Shown here: positions 16,325 to 23,942 of the stretch, piece after piece
Numbering within the stretch: position 1 is the stretch's first letter
Layout: the number at the start of each line of letters is the position of its first letter
DNA from: Truepera sp.
GTDB lineage: Bacteria > Deinococcota > Deinococci > Deinococcales > Trueperaceae
Length of the DNA stretch: 64,000 nucleotides
Reading direction: 5' to 3'
NCBI GenBank assembly: GCA_032027045.1
Contig: JAVSMU010000001.1
Location: 1,306,646 to 1,370,645, forward strand
Translations under genes and position numbers: made by a program
The notes under the pieces: model-generated
Database searches by the model: none
What the model was told of the DNA's origin: nothing
Seen by the model: the letters and a program-made list of their open reading frames with translations, nothing else

Positions 16325-16741
16325 TCAGGTGAAAGGGTTCTCCACGATCAGGCTCGATATCGTCTGGCCGTGCTGCAGATCCTCGGAGAACAGCCGGGTT
16401 GCACTCGCTGCCAGAGCCGCCTCGACGATGAGGGCGTCCCAGAAGGAGACCATCTCGCGCGTGGTCCTCTCGCCCGCACTAACTATCAGGTCTGGGTCCA
16501 CTCGAACGATCGGGAATACTGCAAGTTTCCGGACTATCCCAAGGGCCTCCGAAAGGCCAAGCGGCGTCGACAGCCTGCGGGTCGTGGCTACGAAGAACTC
16601 CTGTAGCACCTGGGTGCTCAAGACGAGGCTGCCGTCCCTGCTGTGCCTGTCAAGAAGTTCCCGGGCCCGGGCTTGCTTCTCTGGCGCAGCCCGGTCGAAG
16701 AGATAGACGAGGACACTGGTATCGAAGAAGACGCGTCCCAT
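16325..16741 (-). CDS. vapC: VapC-type PIN toxin
   Basis: 138 residues. RVFFDTSVLVYLFDRA has the first Asp. QVLQEFFVATTRRL carries the conserved Glu, SFWDALIVEAALAASATRLF the third Asp, and SEDLQHG the last. All four PIN acidic residues are present, so it looks active. Its ATG directly follows the antitoxin stop with no gap, indicating translational coupling. Typical family length. Confidence 0.87.
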   Translation of the reverse strand: MGRVFFDTSVLVYLFDRAAPEKQARARELLDRHSRDGSLVLSTQVLQEFFVATTRRLSTPLGLSEALGIVRKLAVFPIVRVDPDLIVSAGERTTREMVSFWDALIVEAALAASATRLFSEDLQHGQTISSLIVENPFT

Positions 16742-16972
16742 CTAGCGTTGGTGAAGCTCGTCTCGTGTCCAACGAGGCCCTTCGTGGCGCGATTGGGCGG
16801 TTTCGGACAGTTCGAGGATGGCTCTAGCCGCTGCATTACGCTCGGCTGCTAGGCCCGCATAACTTTCCAGGTAGTCGCGCAACACTGCGTTGACGGAAGT
16901 GCCTTGTTCGAGCGCGCGCATCCTCGCCCGCTTGAGCAGTTCCTCGTCCACAGTGATCGTCAGGTTCGCCAT
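16742..16972 (-). CDS. Ribbon-helix-helix antitoxin
   Basis: 76 residues from ATG 16972. ANLTITVDEELLKRARMRAL then EQGTSVNAVLRDYLESYAG is a textbook CopG/RHH DNA-binding unit. The Arg/Glu-rich tail would bind the toxin. A longer start at 17056 has no family match. It sits immediately upstream of vapC, so it is its antitoxin and presumed autorepressor. Confidence 0.82.
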   Translation of the reverse strand: MANLTITVDEELLKRARMRALEQGTSVNAVLRDYLESYAGLAAERNAAARAILELSETAQSRHEGPRWTRDELHQR

Positions 16973-17074
16973 CTTCCAACCGCTCCTCGTGTAACCCGGG
17001 TTCAGTGTAGCACGAGATAGTGCGGCCTCCAGGAGTGCGACCTCGCGGCCAATCAACCAGGCGTCCGAGCCGGT

Positions 17075-18547
17075 TCAATCGGGCGAGGCTGCGCCGGTGT
17101 AGGCCACGCCGAGTCTGAACACGGCCCACAGCACACCGGTGATGGCGGAGGCAACGAAGGCCAGACCGAAATCGGGCTGGAAGTAGACCAGGGTCCGGAT
17201 CGGGGTACCGAACAGGCTCGGCACCAGAACGAGGAGAACCCACGCCGCGGCGCTGGTGGTGAGCAGCGGGAACCAGAGGCTGAACAGGCCGAAAGCGCCG
17301 GCCTTGGCGCGGCGCTTGGCGCGAACCTTGGCGCGGCCGACCCACGCCTTGAACATGCCGAAGACGTAGATGAACGGCAGGATCACAAGACTGATGAACA
17401 GAACCTTTCGGGACCAGCCGGACCCGTAACTGTCGTAGCTGAGACCGAGTGCCCTATCGGAGATGCCCACGCGCAGGTGCCCCGTCTCTCCGAAGCCCAT
17501 ACCACTGCCGCCGTTGACGAGCACTACGACCGCCCTCCGTTGGTCAGGGAGCATCGTCGCGAGCGTTTCGACGCCGGGGCTGACCCCGTCGTGCCACACC
17601 ACCCCGTCATCGGGATACACGTTCCAGCCAAAGCCGTACCCCGGCGATACGGCGCTGGCGGGTCGCATCATCAGCGCCTTGCCGGCGGCGCTCAGCACAT
17701 CGTCCTCGCCGTTCATCATCATTGCGAGATAGCGCGCCAGATCGTTCGCGCTCGCCACGATTCCGCCTTGCGGAGCCGTCGCGCGGCCTGTCGTGTTGTC
17801 GGCGAGCGGCTTTTTCCTGCCGAACCACGGTCGGTGCCCGGTCGCCATCGACGCATGGACCTTACCGTCAGAAACGAAGCTGTGGTCCATGCCGACAGGC
17901 TCCAGGATGTTGGTGGCTACGTAGGTCTGGTATTCCTGGCCGCTCACGACTTCGACAAGTCGACCAAGGATCTCGTAGTTCGCGTTCGAGTAGTCCCACT
18001 TCTCGCCGGGCCTGTAGGCAGGCGTCACCCCTGCCAGCCGTTCTACCCCGCGTGCAAGGTCATCCTTCCCACCGGTGGCCTCCGGATGGCCCGCGTTCCC
18101 CTGCACCGTGGAGAAGCCGCTCGTGTGACTGAGCAACTGCCGGACCGTGATCGCGCCTGCAGGTCGGCCCGAGAACTCGTCAAGGTAGAGCGAGAGCTCG
18201 CTGTCCAGGCCGACCTTGCCCGCCTCGACCAGTTGCATGATGGCGAGCGCCGTGAAGCTCTTGGAGATCGAGCCGATCACGAACGGCGTGTCCGGCGTGA
18301 CGGCCGTGTCGCCTCCGAGCTTGGCAACCCCGCGCGCACCGGCCGTCGTGATCTGACCGTCGGCCACCACGGCGTAGGCCACGCCGGGAACGCCGGAAGC
18401 AGGCATGGCGTCATCGATGAAGTCCTCTATCGGTCCTGAGGAGTTACCGGTAGCAGTAGCACTAGGAGCAGGGCCACCAGCGGCAGTGGCACTCGTAGGC
18501 AAGGCGGCGCTGAAGCAAAGCGCCAGTAGCATCAGAATTCGCTGCAC
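17075..18547 (-). CDS. Class C beta-lactamase-type serine hydrolase with C-terminal membrane helices
   Basis: 490 residues from GTG 18547, chosen because AAGGAGG lies 8 bases upstream and a clean signal peptide follows (cleavage near TSATA-AG). The hydrolase has the S93-x-x-K96 motif in GSISKSFTAL, Y186-S-N188 in DYSNANYEILG and an HDG motif in VVWHDGVSPG. Members include D-aminopeptidases, esterases and penicillin-binding-like enzymes; activity as a beta-lactamase should not be assumed. After about residue 375 there are four hydrophobic segments (ISLVILPFIYVFGMF onward) and a basic loop, so the enzyme domain is tethered to the membrane, facing outward. Confidence 0.85.
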   Translation of the reverse strand: MQRILMLLALCFSAALPTSATAAGGPAPSATATGNSSGPIEDFIDDAMPASGVPGVAYAVVADGQITTAGARGVAKLGGDTAVTPDTPFVIGSISKSFTALAIMQLVEAGKVGLDSELSLYLDEFSGRPAGAITVRQLLSHTSGFSTVQGNAGHPEATGGKDDLARGVERLAGVTPAYRPGEKWDYSNANYEILGRLVEVVSGQEYQTYVATNILEPVGMDHSFVSDGKVHASMATGHRPWFGRKKPLADNTTGRATAPQGGIVASANDLARYLAMMMNGEDDVLSAAGKALMMRPASAVSPGYGFGWNVYPDDGVVWHDGVSPGVETLATMLPDQRRAVVVLVNGGSGMGFGETGHLRVGISDRALGLSYDSYGSGWSRKVLFISLVILPFIYVFGMFKAWVGRAKVRAKRRAKAGAFGLFSLWFPLLTTSAAAWVLLVLVPSLFGTPIRTLVYFQPDFGLAFVASAITGVLWAVFRLGVAYTGAASPD

Positions 18548-18771
18548 CAGATCGGCCTCCTTCTGCCCAAGGACCTGCAGGCCATCAGAAAGTCCTTGCG
18601 CAATCTCGCAACCACGACCATGTCGGCTCGAGCGCCGCCCTGTCTGTCGCCAATGGCCCAATCGTGTCCTTCTCAAGTTTGTCCGTGCTTCAAGCTTTTC
18701 GGTCCCAATGGTCACGATAAGCGCTCACGAGGCCAAGCCGGGCAGGTGGCGTGGCCGCGGCAACGCGCCGG

Positions 18772-19626
18772 TCAGCCACGAAGGTCCTTGCGACGCGGGA
18801 AAATGGTGAAGGCAATCGCTCCAATGCCCACCGCGAGGCCGGCCATGATGGCGGCGTTGCCCCAGTCGAGACCTTCGGCCAGGGCCGGACTGGCCATGTA
18901 CGGATACCAGAAGTTGATCTTGGACAACCACACCAACGAATCGACGAGGCCCAGGAAGCTCGCGGCGATGAACGACACGCCCAGCAACGCTCCGGTGATC
19001 GACAGGGTGAGGCGCCTGTCGGCGGTTGTCGCGCCCAGCGTAAGGGCGATGGCGCCGTAGACCAAGGCGATGAGGATCATGTTGACCGTGGCTGCGAGCG
19101 AGTCGAGAACCGGGATGCCGAGGCCACCGACCCGCCCGGCGATCAACATGCCGACGAACAACGCGGCGGCAACGATGAGCACGTGCGTGACCATGGCCGC
19201 GGCCTTTGCGAAGAGGAAGGTGGTTCGCGTGACGCCGGTAGACAGCACCAGCCCCAGGGTGCGGTCCTGTTCCTCGCCGGCGGTGGCCGACACCGCAGAC
19301 ATCATGGCCATGGCGATGAGGAAACCAGGACCCATCAGCGACATCAGCTCGGCGTGCATCCAGCCCGCTGGCGTGGCGATGGACAGGCCGCCCAGAAGGG
19401 CGTCGAAGGCGGCCGGGAACTTCCCGGCTATGGCCGCGAAAGTCTCTTGTAGCGGCGGCCATAGCGCACCGACGCCCACGGCCATCGCAAGGCCGTAGAA
19501 CGCCAAGACGCTGACCAGGACGGTCTTGTCTGCCACGGCCCGGGTGTAGATGGTGCGCCACTTCGACGCGGTGGTGGCTGGCGCGGCGCGCGCCGGAGTC
19601 AGTGAAACGGAACTGGGGGTAGTCAT
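18772..19626 (-). CDS. ABC exporter permease (second permease of the operon)
   Basis: 284 residues with six predicted membrane helices, the ABC-2 / YhaP-like layout. SATAGEEQDRTLGLVLSTGV then TRTTFLFAKA is the cytoplasmic loop motif of this family. It ends HDFRG-like FPRRKDLRG, as does the partner permease (FPRRDLRG), so the two are paralogues. It forms the third gene of an operon with the ATPase at 20399-21373 and the permease at 19630-20409, spaced 3 bp from the latter. Substrate unknown; related systems export drugs or lipids. Confidence 0.82.
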   Translation of the reverse strand: MTTPSSVSLTPARAAPATTASKWRTIYTRAVADKTVLVSVLAFYGLAMAVGVGALWPPLQETFAAIAGKFPAAFDALLGGLSIATPAGWMHAELMSLMGPGFLIAMAMMSAVSATAGEEQDRTLGLVLSTGVTRTTFLFAKAAAMVTHVLIVAAALFVGMLIAGRVGGLGIPVLDSLAATVNMILIALVYGAIALTLGATTADRRLTLSITGALLGVSFIAASFLGLVDSLVWLSKINFWYPYMASPALAEGLDWGNAAIMAGLAVGIGAIAFTIFPRRKDLRG

Positions 19627-19629
19627 GGT

Positions 19630-20409
19630 TCAGCCCCTCAGGTCGCGCCGGGGAAAGGCGCCGGCCGCGACAGCCATCACGACCGCCGCGATGGCGGTGA
19701 AGATGCCTAGGTCAGCCAGGTTGATGCCGTACCTCAGCGGGTCGGAGTCGGCAAGGTAGTAGTACCAGGGGCTCACCTTCGCCCAAGCCTCGAGGCCGGC
19801 GAGTGGCAGCATGGTGGCCGCCAGGTAGGCGGCCACCGCGATCCCGCCGGCGACAGCCGAGCCAAGCGCGGGTAGGCCGGTTGCCGCGGCGCCCGCGAAG
19901 GCTACGGCACCGAACGCCAGGCCGAGGAACAGCAGGTGGATCGTGCCGCCGGTGAGGCCGACCAGCGTCAACTCGGTGGCGTCGGCCGCGATGAAGGTCG
20001 CCATCACCACCCAGTTCACGCTCACCACCACGACCAATGCCAGGGCGACTCCGGCGGCCTTGGTCCAGAGCAGCCTGGCGCGAGTAACGGGTTGGGCCGA
20101 GAGGATCGCCATGGTGCCGTCTCGCTCCTCCCCCGCCAGGGCGCCCGCCCCGCCGATGATGGCGAAGACCACCACGGCGATCGGGAAGACCAGGTTGAAC
20201 ATCTCACCTACGACGTAACCGCCCGGTACGTTGCTACCCACGAGGGCCGTGAGCACGTCCGGGAAGTTGGCGGTCATCTCCTCGATGAAGCCACCGAGCG
20301 CTTCGGCGATCGCCAGCGCCAGGGCACCGAAGGCGCCAAGTATGACGGCGAGGACGCCTGCCCCGACCGCGCGCCGGCGCACCTCGTGGCGTAGTAGTTC
20401 AGCGATCAT
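19630..20409 (-). CDS. ABC exporter permease (first permease of the operon)
   Basis: 259 residues from ATG 20409, whose start lies inside the ATPase gene (11-bp overlap), implying translational coupling. It has six membrane helices. The loop GALAGEERDGTMAILSAQPV then TRARLLWTKA parallels the partner permease and matches ABC-2 type exporters. It ends FPRRDLRG. With its paralogue it would form a heterodimeric channel powered by the adjoining ATPase. Confidence 0.84.
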   Translation of the reverse strand: MIAELLRHEVRRRAVGAGVLAVILGAFGALALAIAEALGGFIEEMTANFPDVLTALVGSNVPGGYVVGEMFNLVFPIAVVVFAIIGGAGALAGEERDGTMAILSAQPVTRARLLWTKAAGVALALVVVVSVNWVVMATFIAADATELTLVGLTGGTIHLLFLGLAFGAVAFAGAAATGLPALGSAVAGGIAVAAYLAATMLPLAGLEAWAKVSPWYYYLADSDPLRYGINLADLGIFTAIAAVVMAVAAGAFPRRDLRG

Positions 20410-21373
20410 GACCTGCCCCTTGGTCCCGCTGGACCGAGTTGCCAGACGGCGCACTCTCGTCGATGAACGTGGTGTCGTCGGGGCTATCGCGGTAGTAGGC
20501 CAGGAAGATCTCCTCTAGGTCCGCATCGCGCGAACGCAGGTTGACCACGTCGTACGCCATGGCGGCCTTCAGGACCGGGTTGACCGAACCCTCGTAAGTG
20601 ATGCGGGCGTGGGCGCCGTCGACCTCGACGTCGTGCACCAGGTCGACGTGGCTGAAGACGTCCGGCGGCACCGGCGTGGCGAACTCGAACTCCAGGCGGC
20701 GGATGGCCTTGCGCTTCAGCTCGTCGATCCGCTCGACCACCACGAGCTTGCCGTGACGGATGATGCCCACCCGATCGGCGACCCGCTCCACCTCCGAGAG
20801 GGTGTGAGACGACAGGAACACCGTGCGCCCCTCCTCGCGCACCTCACGTAGCATCGTCTGGAACGTTCGCTGCACCAGCGGGTCTAGCCCTGCGTTCGGC
20901 TCGTCCAGGATGAGCAGTTCGGGCTGGTGCATGAAAGCCTGGATGAGGCCGATCTTCTGCCGGTTGCCGGTGGAGTACTCACCGACCTTCCGGGACAGGT
21001 CGGCGTCCAGCCGCTCGGCAAGATCGCCTACGAAGGCCATGTCGACCCCGCCGCGGATGCCCGCGAAGTAGTCGATGGTCTGGCGGCCCGTCAGTTTCGG
21101 GTACAGGGCGAGGTCGCCGGGCACGTAACCGATGCGTCGCCGGATCTCGAGTGACTCCTCGCGTATGTCATGACCGAGCACCGTTGCGCTGCCGGACGTG
21201 GCGCGTAACTGGTTCAGCAACATCCGGATGGTGGTCGATTTGCCTGCGCCGTTGGGGCCGAGGAACCCGAAGATCTCCCCGGCGTGTACCTGCAGGTCCA
21301 GATCGTCGACGGCCACGAGGCTGCCGAACTTCTTGGTCAACCCTACGGTCCGGATCGCATCGGTCTTACTCAT
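20399..21373 (-). CDS. ABC transporter ATP-binding protein (exporter type)
   Basis: 324 residues. Walker A is GPNGAGKST, Walker B LLILDEPNAGLDP, then an H-loop in SSHTLSEVERV. The signature is EYSTGNRQKIGL rather than LSGGQ, as is common in drug/lipid ABC-2 ATPases. A C-terminal domain of about 90 residues (PVPPDVFSHVDLVHDVEVDG) is the DUF4162-type tail. It heads the operon. Its ATG overlaps the end of a gutted regulator gene (ATGAGTAA), so it was once coupled to that regulator. Confidence 0.9.
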   Translation of the reverse strand: MSKTDAIRTVGLTKKFGSLVAVDDLDLQVHAGEIFGFLGPNGAGKSTTIRMLLNQLRATSGSATVLGHDIREESLEIRRRIGYVPGDLALYPKLTGRQTIDYFAGIRGGVDMAFVGDLAERLDADLSRKVGEYSTGNRQKIGLIQAFMHQPELLILDEPNAGLDPLVQRTFQTMLREVREEGRTVFLSSHTLSEVERVADRVGIIRHGKLVVVERIDELKRKAIRRLEFEFATPVPPDVFSHVDLVHDVEVDGAHARITYEGSVNPVLKAAMAYDVVNLRSRDADLEEIFLAYYRDSPDDTTFIDESAPSGNSVQRDQGAGHDR

Positions 21374-21685
21374 GGTTTGCGTTCCTCTCGTCGTGGAACG
21401 GCCGCATCAGGGCCGGTAGTTCGCATTCCAGCAACGCGCAGAAGTCCGTCATCTCACTCAGCCGCTCCCGGCGGGCCGCAGCGTTGGCGCCCGATAGGGT
21501 CACCCTTCTCTCCCACCTCCCGCAGGCGGATCATATTGTCAAGTTCCCGGACCATCGCGGTGTCTCTGTCGGGCGGGTAACCCCGCCGTCGCCAGGGCGG
21601 GGCCCATCTCGACCACGAAGCCCACGAGGGCCCGGTCCGTCGGCGCCGCGCCGGACGGTTTCCCAACCCTGCCTTGGGATTTCAT
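21366..21685 (-). pseudogene. GbsR/MarR-type regulator relic lacking its DNA-binding domain
   Basis: From ATG 21685 the frame reads APTDRALVGFVVEMGPALAT then AGLP, like the N-terminal helix of GbsR/MarR-type regulators, then runs to a stop near 21550. In another frame close to the ABC gene comes AARRERLSEMTDFCALLECE then LPALM, their usual C-terminal dimer helix, ending in a stop at 21366 that overlaps the ATPase start. The winged-helix region between is missing (an intact gene has about 160-180 codons). The exporter operon has therefore lost its local regulator. Confidence 0.6.
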
Positions 21686-21800
21686 AGGGTTCAGGATAGA
21701 GGAATTCTCTGAATACATGCAGATGTGGGCCCGTGCGGGAGTCGCCGCACGCTCCGGTTTGACCTGGCACGTAGCTAGGCTGAATGACCGACCGTGCGGG

Positions 21801-22178
21801 TCAGTAAGGTGCCTTGAGTCCCTTTAGCATCGGGAAGTGCCCGACGTTCGTGGTCAACAGGTCGGCGTCCAAGAGCGCTGCGGTGGCCGCGATGACATAG
21901 TCAACCGTGTCGATACCCGCGTGCGCCGGTCGATGCTTCCGCGCGAGGGCACCGGCGGCCCGCACGACAACCTCGTCAACGGGAATCCACTTGAGCACAG
22001 TGAAGAACGCCTCGAGCGCGCCTGCCTCGGTAGCGCGGGCGCCAGCCAGCAACTCGAAGCGCACGAGTTCGCTGGCCGCGATCACCTCACCGGCGGCCAC
22101 CAAGCCCGACAGCAGATCCGTCGCTTCGTGCCTGCCTCTCAGATGGTCGATCGCAACGGAGCTGTCGATGATCTTCAC
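21801..22178 (-). CDS. vapC: VapC-type PIN toxin
   Basis: 125 residues from GTG 22178. KIIDSSVAIDHLRGRH has the first Asp. AASELVRFELLAGA has the conserved Glu. GIDTVDYVIAATAALLDADL and LTTNVGHFP complete the PIN site, with Asn in the last position as in several active VapCs. Typical VapC length. It lies 27 bp downstream of its antitoxin gene. Confidence 0.87.
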   Translation of the reverse strand: MKIIDSSVAIDHLRGRHEATDLLSGLVAAGEVIAASELVRFELLAGARATEAGALEAFFTVLKWIPVDEVVVRAAGALARKHRPAHAGIDTVDYVIAATAALLDADLLTTNVGHFPMLKGLKAPY

Positions 22179-22205
22179 GGGTTTGGCATCTCCCCCAGAC
22201 GGCTA

Positions 22206-22469
22206 TTAGTCAACCAGCCCTTGACGCCTCAGGCGTTCCGTCAACCCGCCCCTTACCTCATCTACATACTCAGCGCCAGTGAAGCGTCGGTCCTGCCACG
22301 ACCCGGCACTGAGCCGCAATGCCGCCAGCCTCTCGTCGAGACTCGGTTCGCCATACGTATTGCGCACGGCCCGACGGATCAACTCAGAACGCGAGGCTCC
22401 GGTCTCGCGTGTTGCTCGCTCGAGGAGCTCGACATCCTCCTTTTCCAGTAGAATCTGCGTGCGTAACAT
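22206..22469 (-). CDS. vapB: VapB-type ribbon-helix-helix antitoxin
   Basis: 87 residues from the ATG at 22469. [20 protein letters not shown] then [19 protein letters not shown] is a clear RHH motif. The tail ([20 protein letters not shown]) is the toxin-binding part. The sequence just upstream of the start is AT-rich (TGATGTAAGTATACATC), with a TGATGTATAC-like palindromic feel typical of autoregulated promoters. Confidence 0.83.
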   Translation of the reverse strand: MLRTQILLEKEDVELLERATRETGASRSELIRRAVRNTYGEPSLDERLAALRLSAGSWQDRRFTGAEYVDEVRGGLTERLRRQGLVD

Positions 22470-22579
22470 GATGTAAGTATACATCTCATGATGTGCGTGC
22501 CGGTGGCACGGCTCGGCGACCCGGCGTGAGAGCCGACCGGGCTTCGTGACGTGCGCGCTCCTATCATGGCGGCGGAGGT

Positions 22580-23941
22580 TTGCGCACGACCAAGTCGACC
22601 GTCGAGCCCTGGTTCGTCGCCTATGCGCTGGTTGGCGCGGTAGCGGCCGGGCTGGCGCCGCTGCTGCTGCCCCTGTGGGTGAGCCGCGGCAGCACGGCGG
22701 CCCACGTCGGGTTGGTCATGGCCGCCCTCAGTTTCGGGCAGTTGAGCGCCCCCCTGTGGGGGCAACTCGCCGACAAGTGGCGTGCACACGCGCAGCTCTT
22801 CGTCGGCGGCCTCGCCCTAACGGGCCTGGCGCTGGCGAGCGTGTCCCTAACTCACGACCCCTACCTGTTGGTGGCCGAGAGCCTCGTGCTCGGGCTGGGC
22901 ATCGCGGCAACCACTACGGTGGCGAACCTCTTCATCGTCGAGCGCTACCCGCGCGAGAGTTGGAGCGTCCGGCTCGGCTCGCTGCAGACCGCGTACGCCC
23001 TCGGACAGGTCGGTGGCTTCGTGGTGGCGGGCCTGTTCAGCGGCCTGGGGCTCGGCCTCGCCATCGGCATCACGGCGTTGCTGCCGTTCATCGCCATGGC
23101 TTTCGGCCGAAGCCTGCCCCGGGTGCCGGGCTCGGGGAGCCGACCCCGGTTCCACTTGGCGCTACACCTGAACGTCGAGCCGCTCTTCGGCTCACTGGCG
23201 CACGCCTATCACCTCGTACACGTTGGCAAGGCGATACGTGCCCTTAGGCGCGCACCGGCGGCACTGCTGCGTTTCCAGCTGCTCTGGTTCGTGATCAACA
23301 CGGGTTCGTCGTTCATCTTCTCGTTCTACCCGCTACTCCTCGCCCGTCTGTACGGTGTCCCGACCGAACGTATCGCTTGGGCCTACGCCGCCGCGGCCGG
23401 AGTGGGGCTCCTGCTTTACGGCCCCGCCGGCGCCTGGGTCGAGAAAAGCGGCTGCGCTTTAGTGCTGCGCGCAGGCATCGCCTTCAGAGTGATCATGCTC
23501 GCCGGTCTCGCAGGAGTAGCGCTGCTTCCCCTGGCGGACCGGGGGCTCTTGGCACTGGCGCTCTTCGGGGGCATCGTGCTGGCGTGGTCGCTCATCAGCG
23601 TGGCGGGTACCACGCTCGCAGCCGACTCGGCGCTGTCGGAAGGCGAGGCCATGGGCCTCTTCAGCGCCAACGGCGCCTTGGCCGGCGTCAGCGGCGCGCT
23701 GTTGGGCGGCGTGCTGGTGCGTTACTTCGGCTACGTCTCGCTCCCACTGGCGGCCTTGGCACTCCTCATCGTCGGCATGGCCATCAGTCGGGCGGTGCCA
23801 GAGCCGTCGCCGCCAGAGGGTAGATCGGAAGGAGAGAGCGTGCACCTCGACCCGACCAAGCAGGGCGACCCCATAGCGGGCACCACGGTGGTGAGCGACG
23901 TCGCCATGGCCGCTCTCCCAAACCCGAAGCAAGGAGGTTGA
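22580..23941 (+). CDS. Major facilitator superfamily transporter
   Basis: 453 residues with 12 predicted membrane helices. [20 protein letters not shown] is the MFS loop 2-3 motif (G-x-x-x-D-x-x). A longer central loop sits near residues 185-225. The C-terminal tail after [14 protein letters not shown] is hydrophilic. The TTG start at 22580 is uncertain because GGAGG is almost touching it. Its stop is 1 bp before the GH15 gene start, so the two are an operon. An exporter or sugar-type importer is possible; the substrate cannot be read from sequence. Confidence 0.82.
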   Translation: MRTTKSTVEPWFVAYALVGAVAAGLAPLLLPLWVSRGSTAAHVGLVMAALSFGQLSAPLWGQLADKWRAHAQLFVGGLALTGLALASVSLTHDPYLLVAESLVLGLGIAATTTVANLFIVERYPRESWSVRLGSLQTAYALGQVGGFVVAGLFSGLGLGLAIGITALLPFIAMAFGRSLPRVPGSGSRPRFHLALHLNVEPLFGSLAHAYHLVHVGKAIRALRRAPAALLRFQLLWFVINTGSSFIFSFYPLLLARLYGVPTERIAWAYAAAAGVGLLLYGPAGAWVEKSGCALVLRAGIAFRVIMLAGLAGVALLPLADRGLLALALFGGIVLAWSLISVAGTTLAADSALSEGEAMGLFSANGALAGVSGALLGGVLVRYFGYVSLPLAALALLIVGMAISRAVPEPSPPEGRSEGESVHLDPTKQGDPIAGTTVVSDVAMAALPNPKQGG

Positions 23942-23942
23942 C

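Noticed and set aside
17075-18547. Annotating the serine hydrolase as a beta-lactamase resistance gene
   Set aside because: Class C motifs are shared with esterases and D-peptidases, and the membrane module is unlike resistance enzymes.
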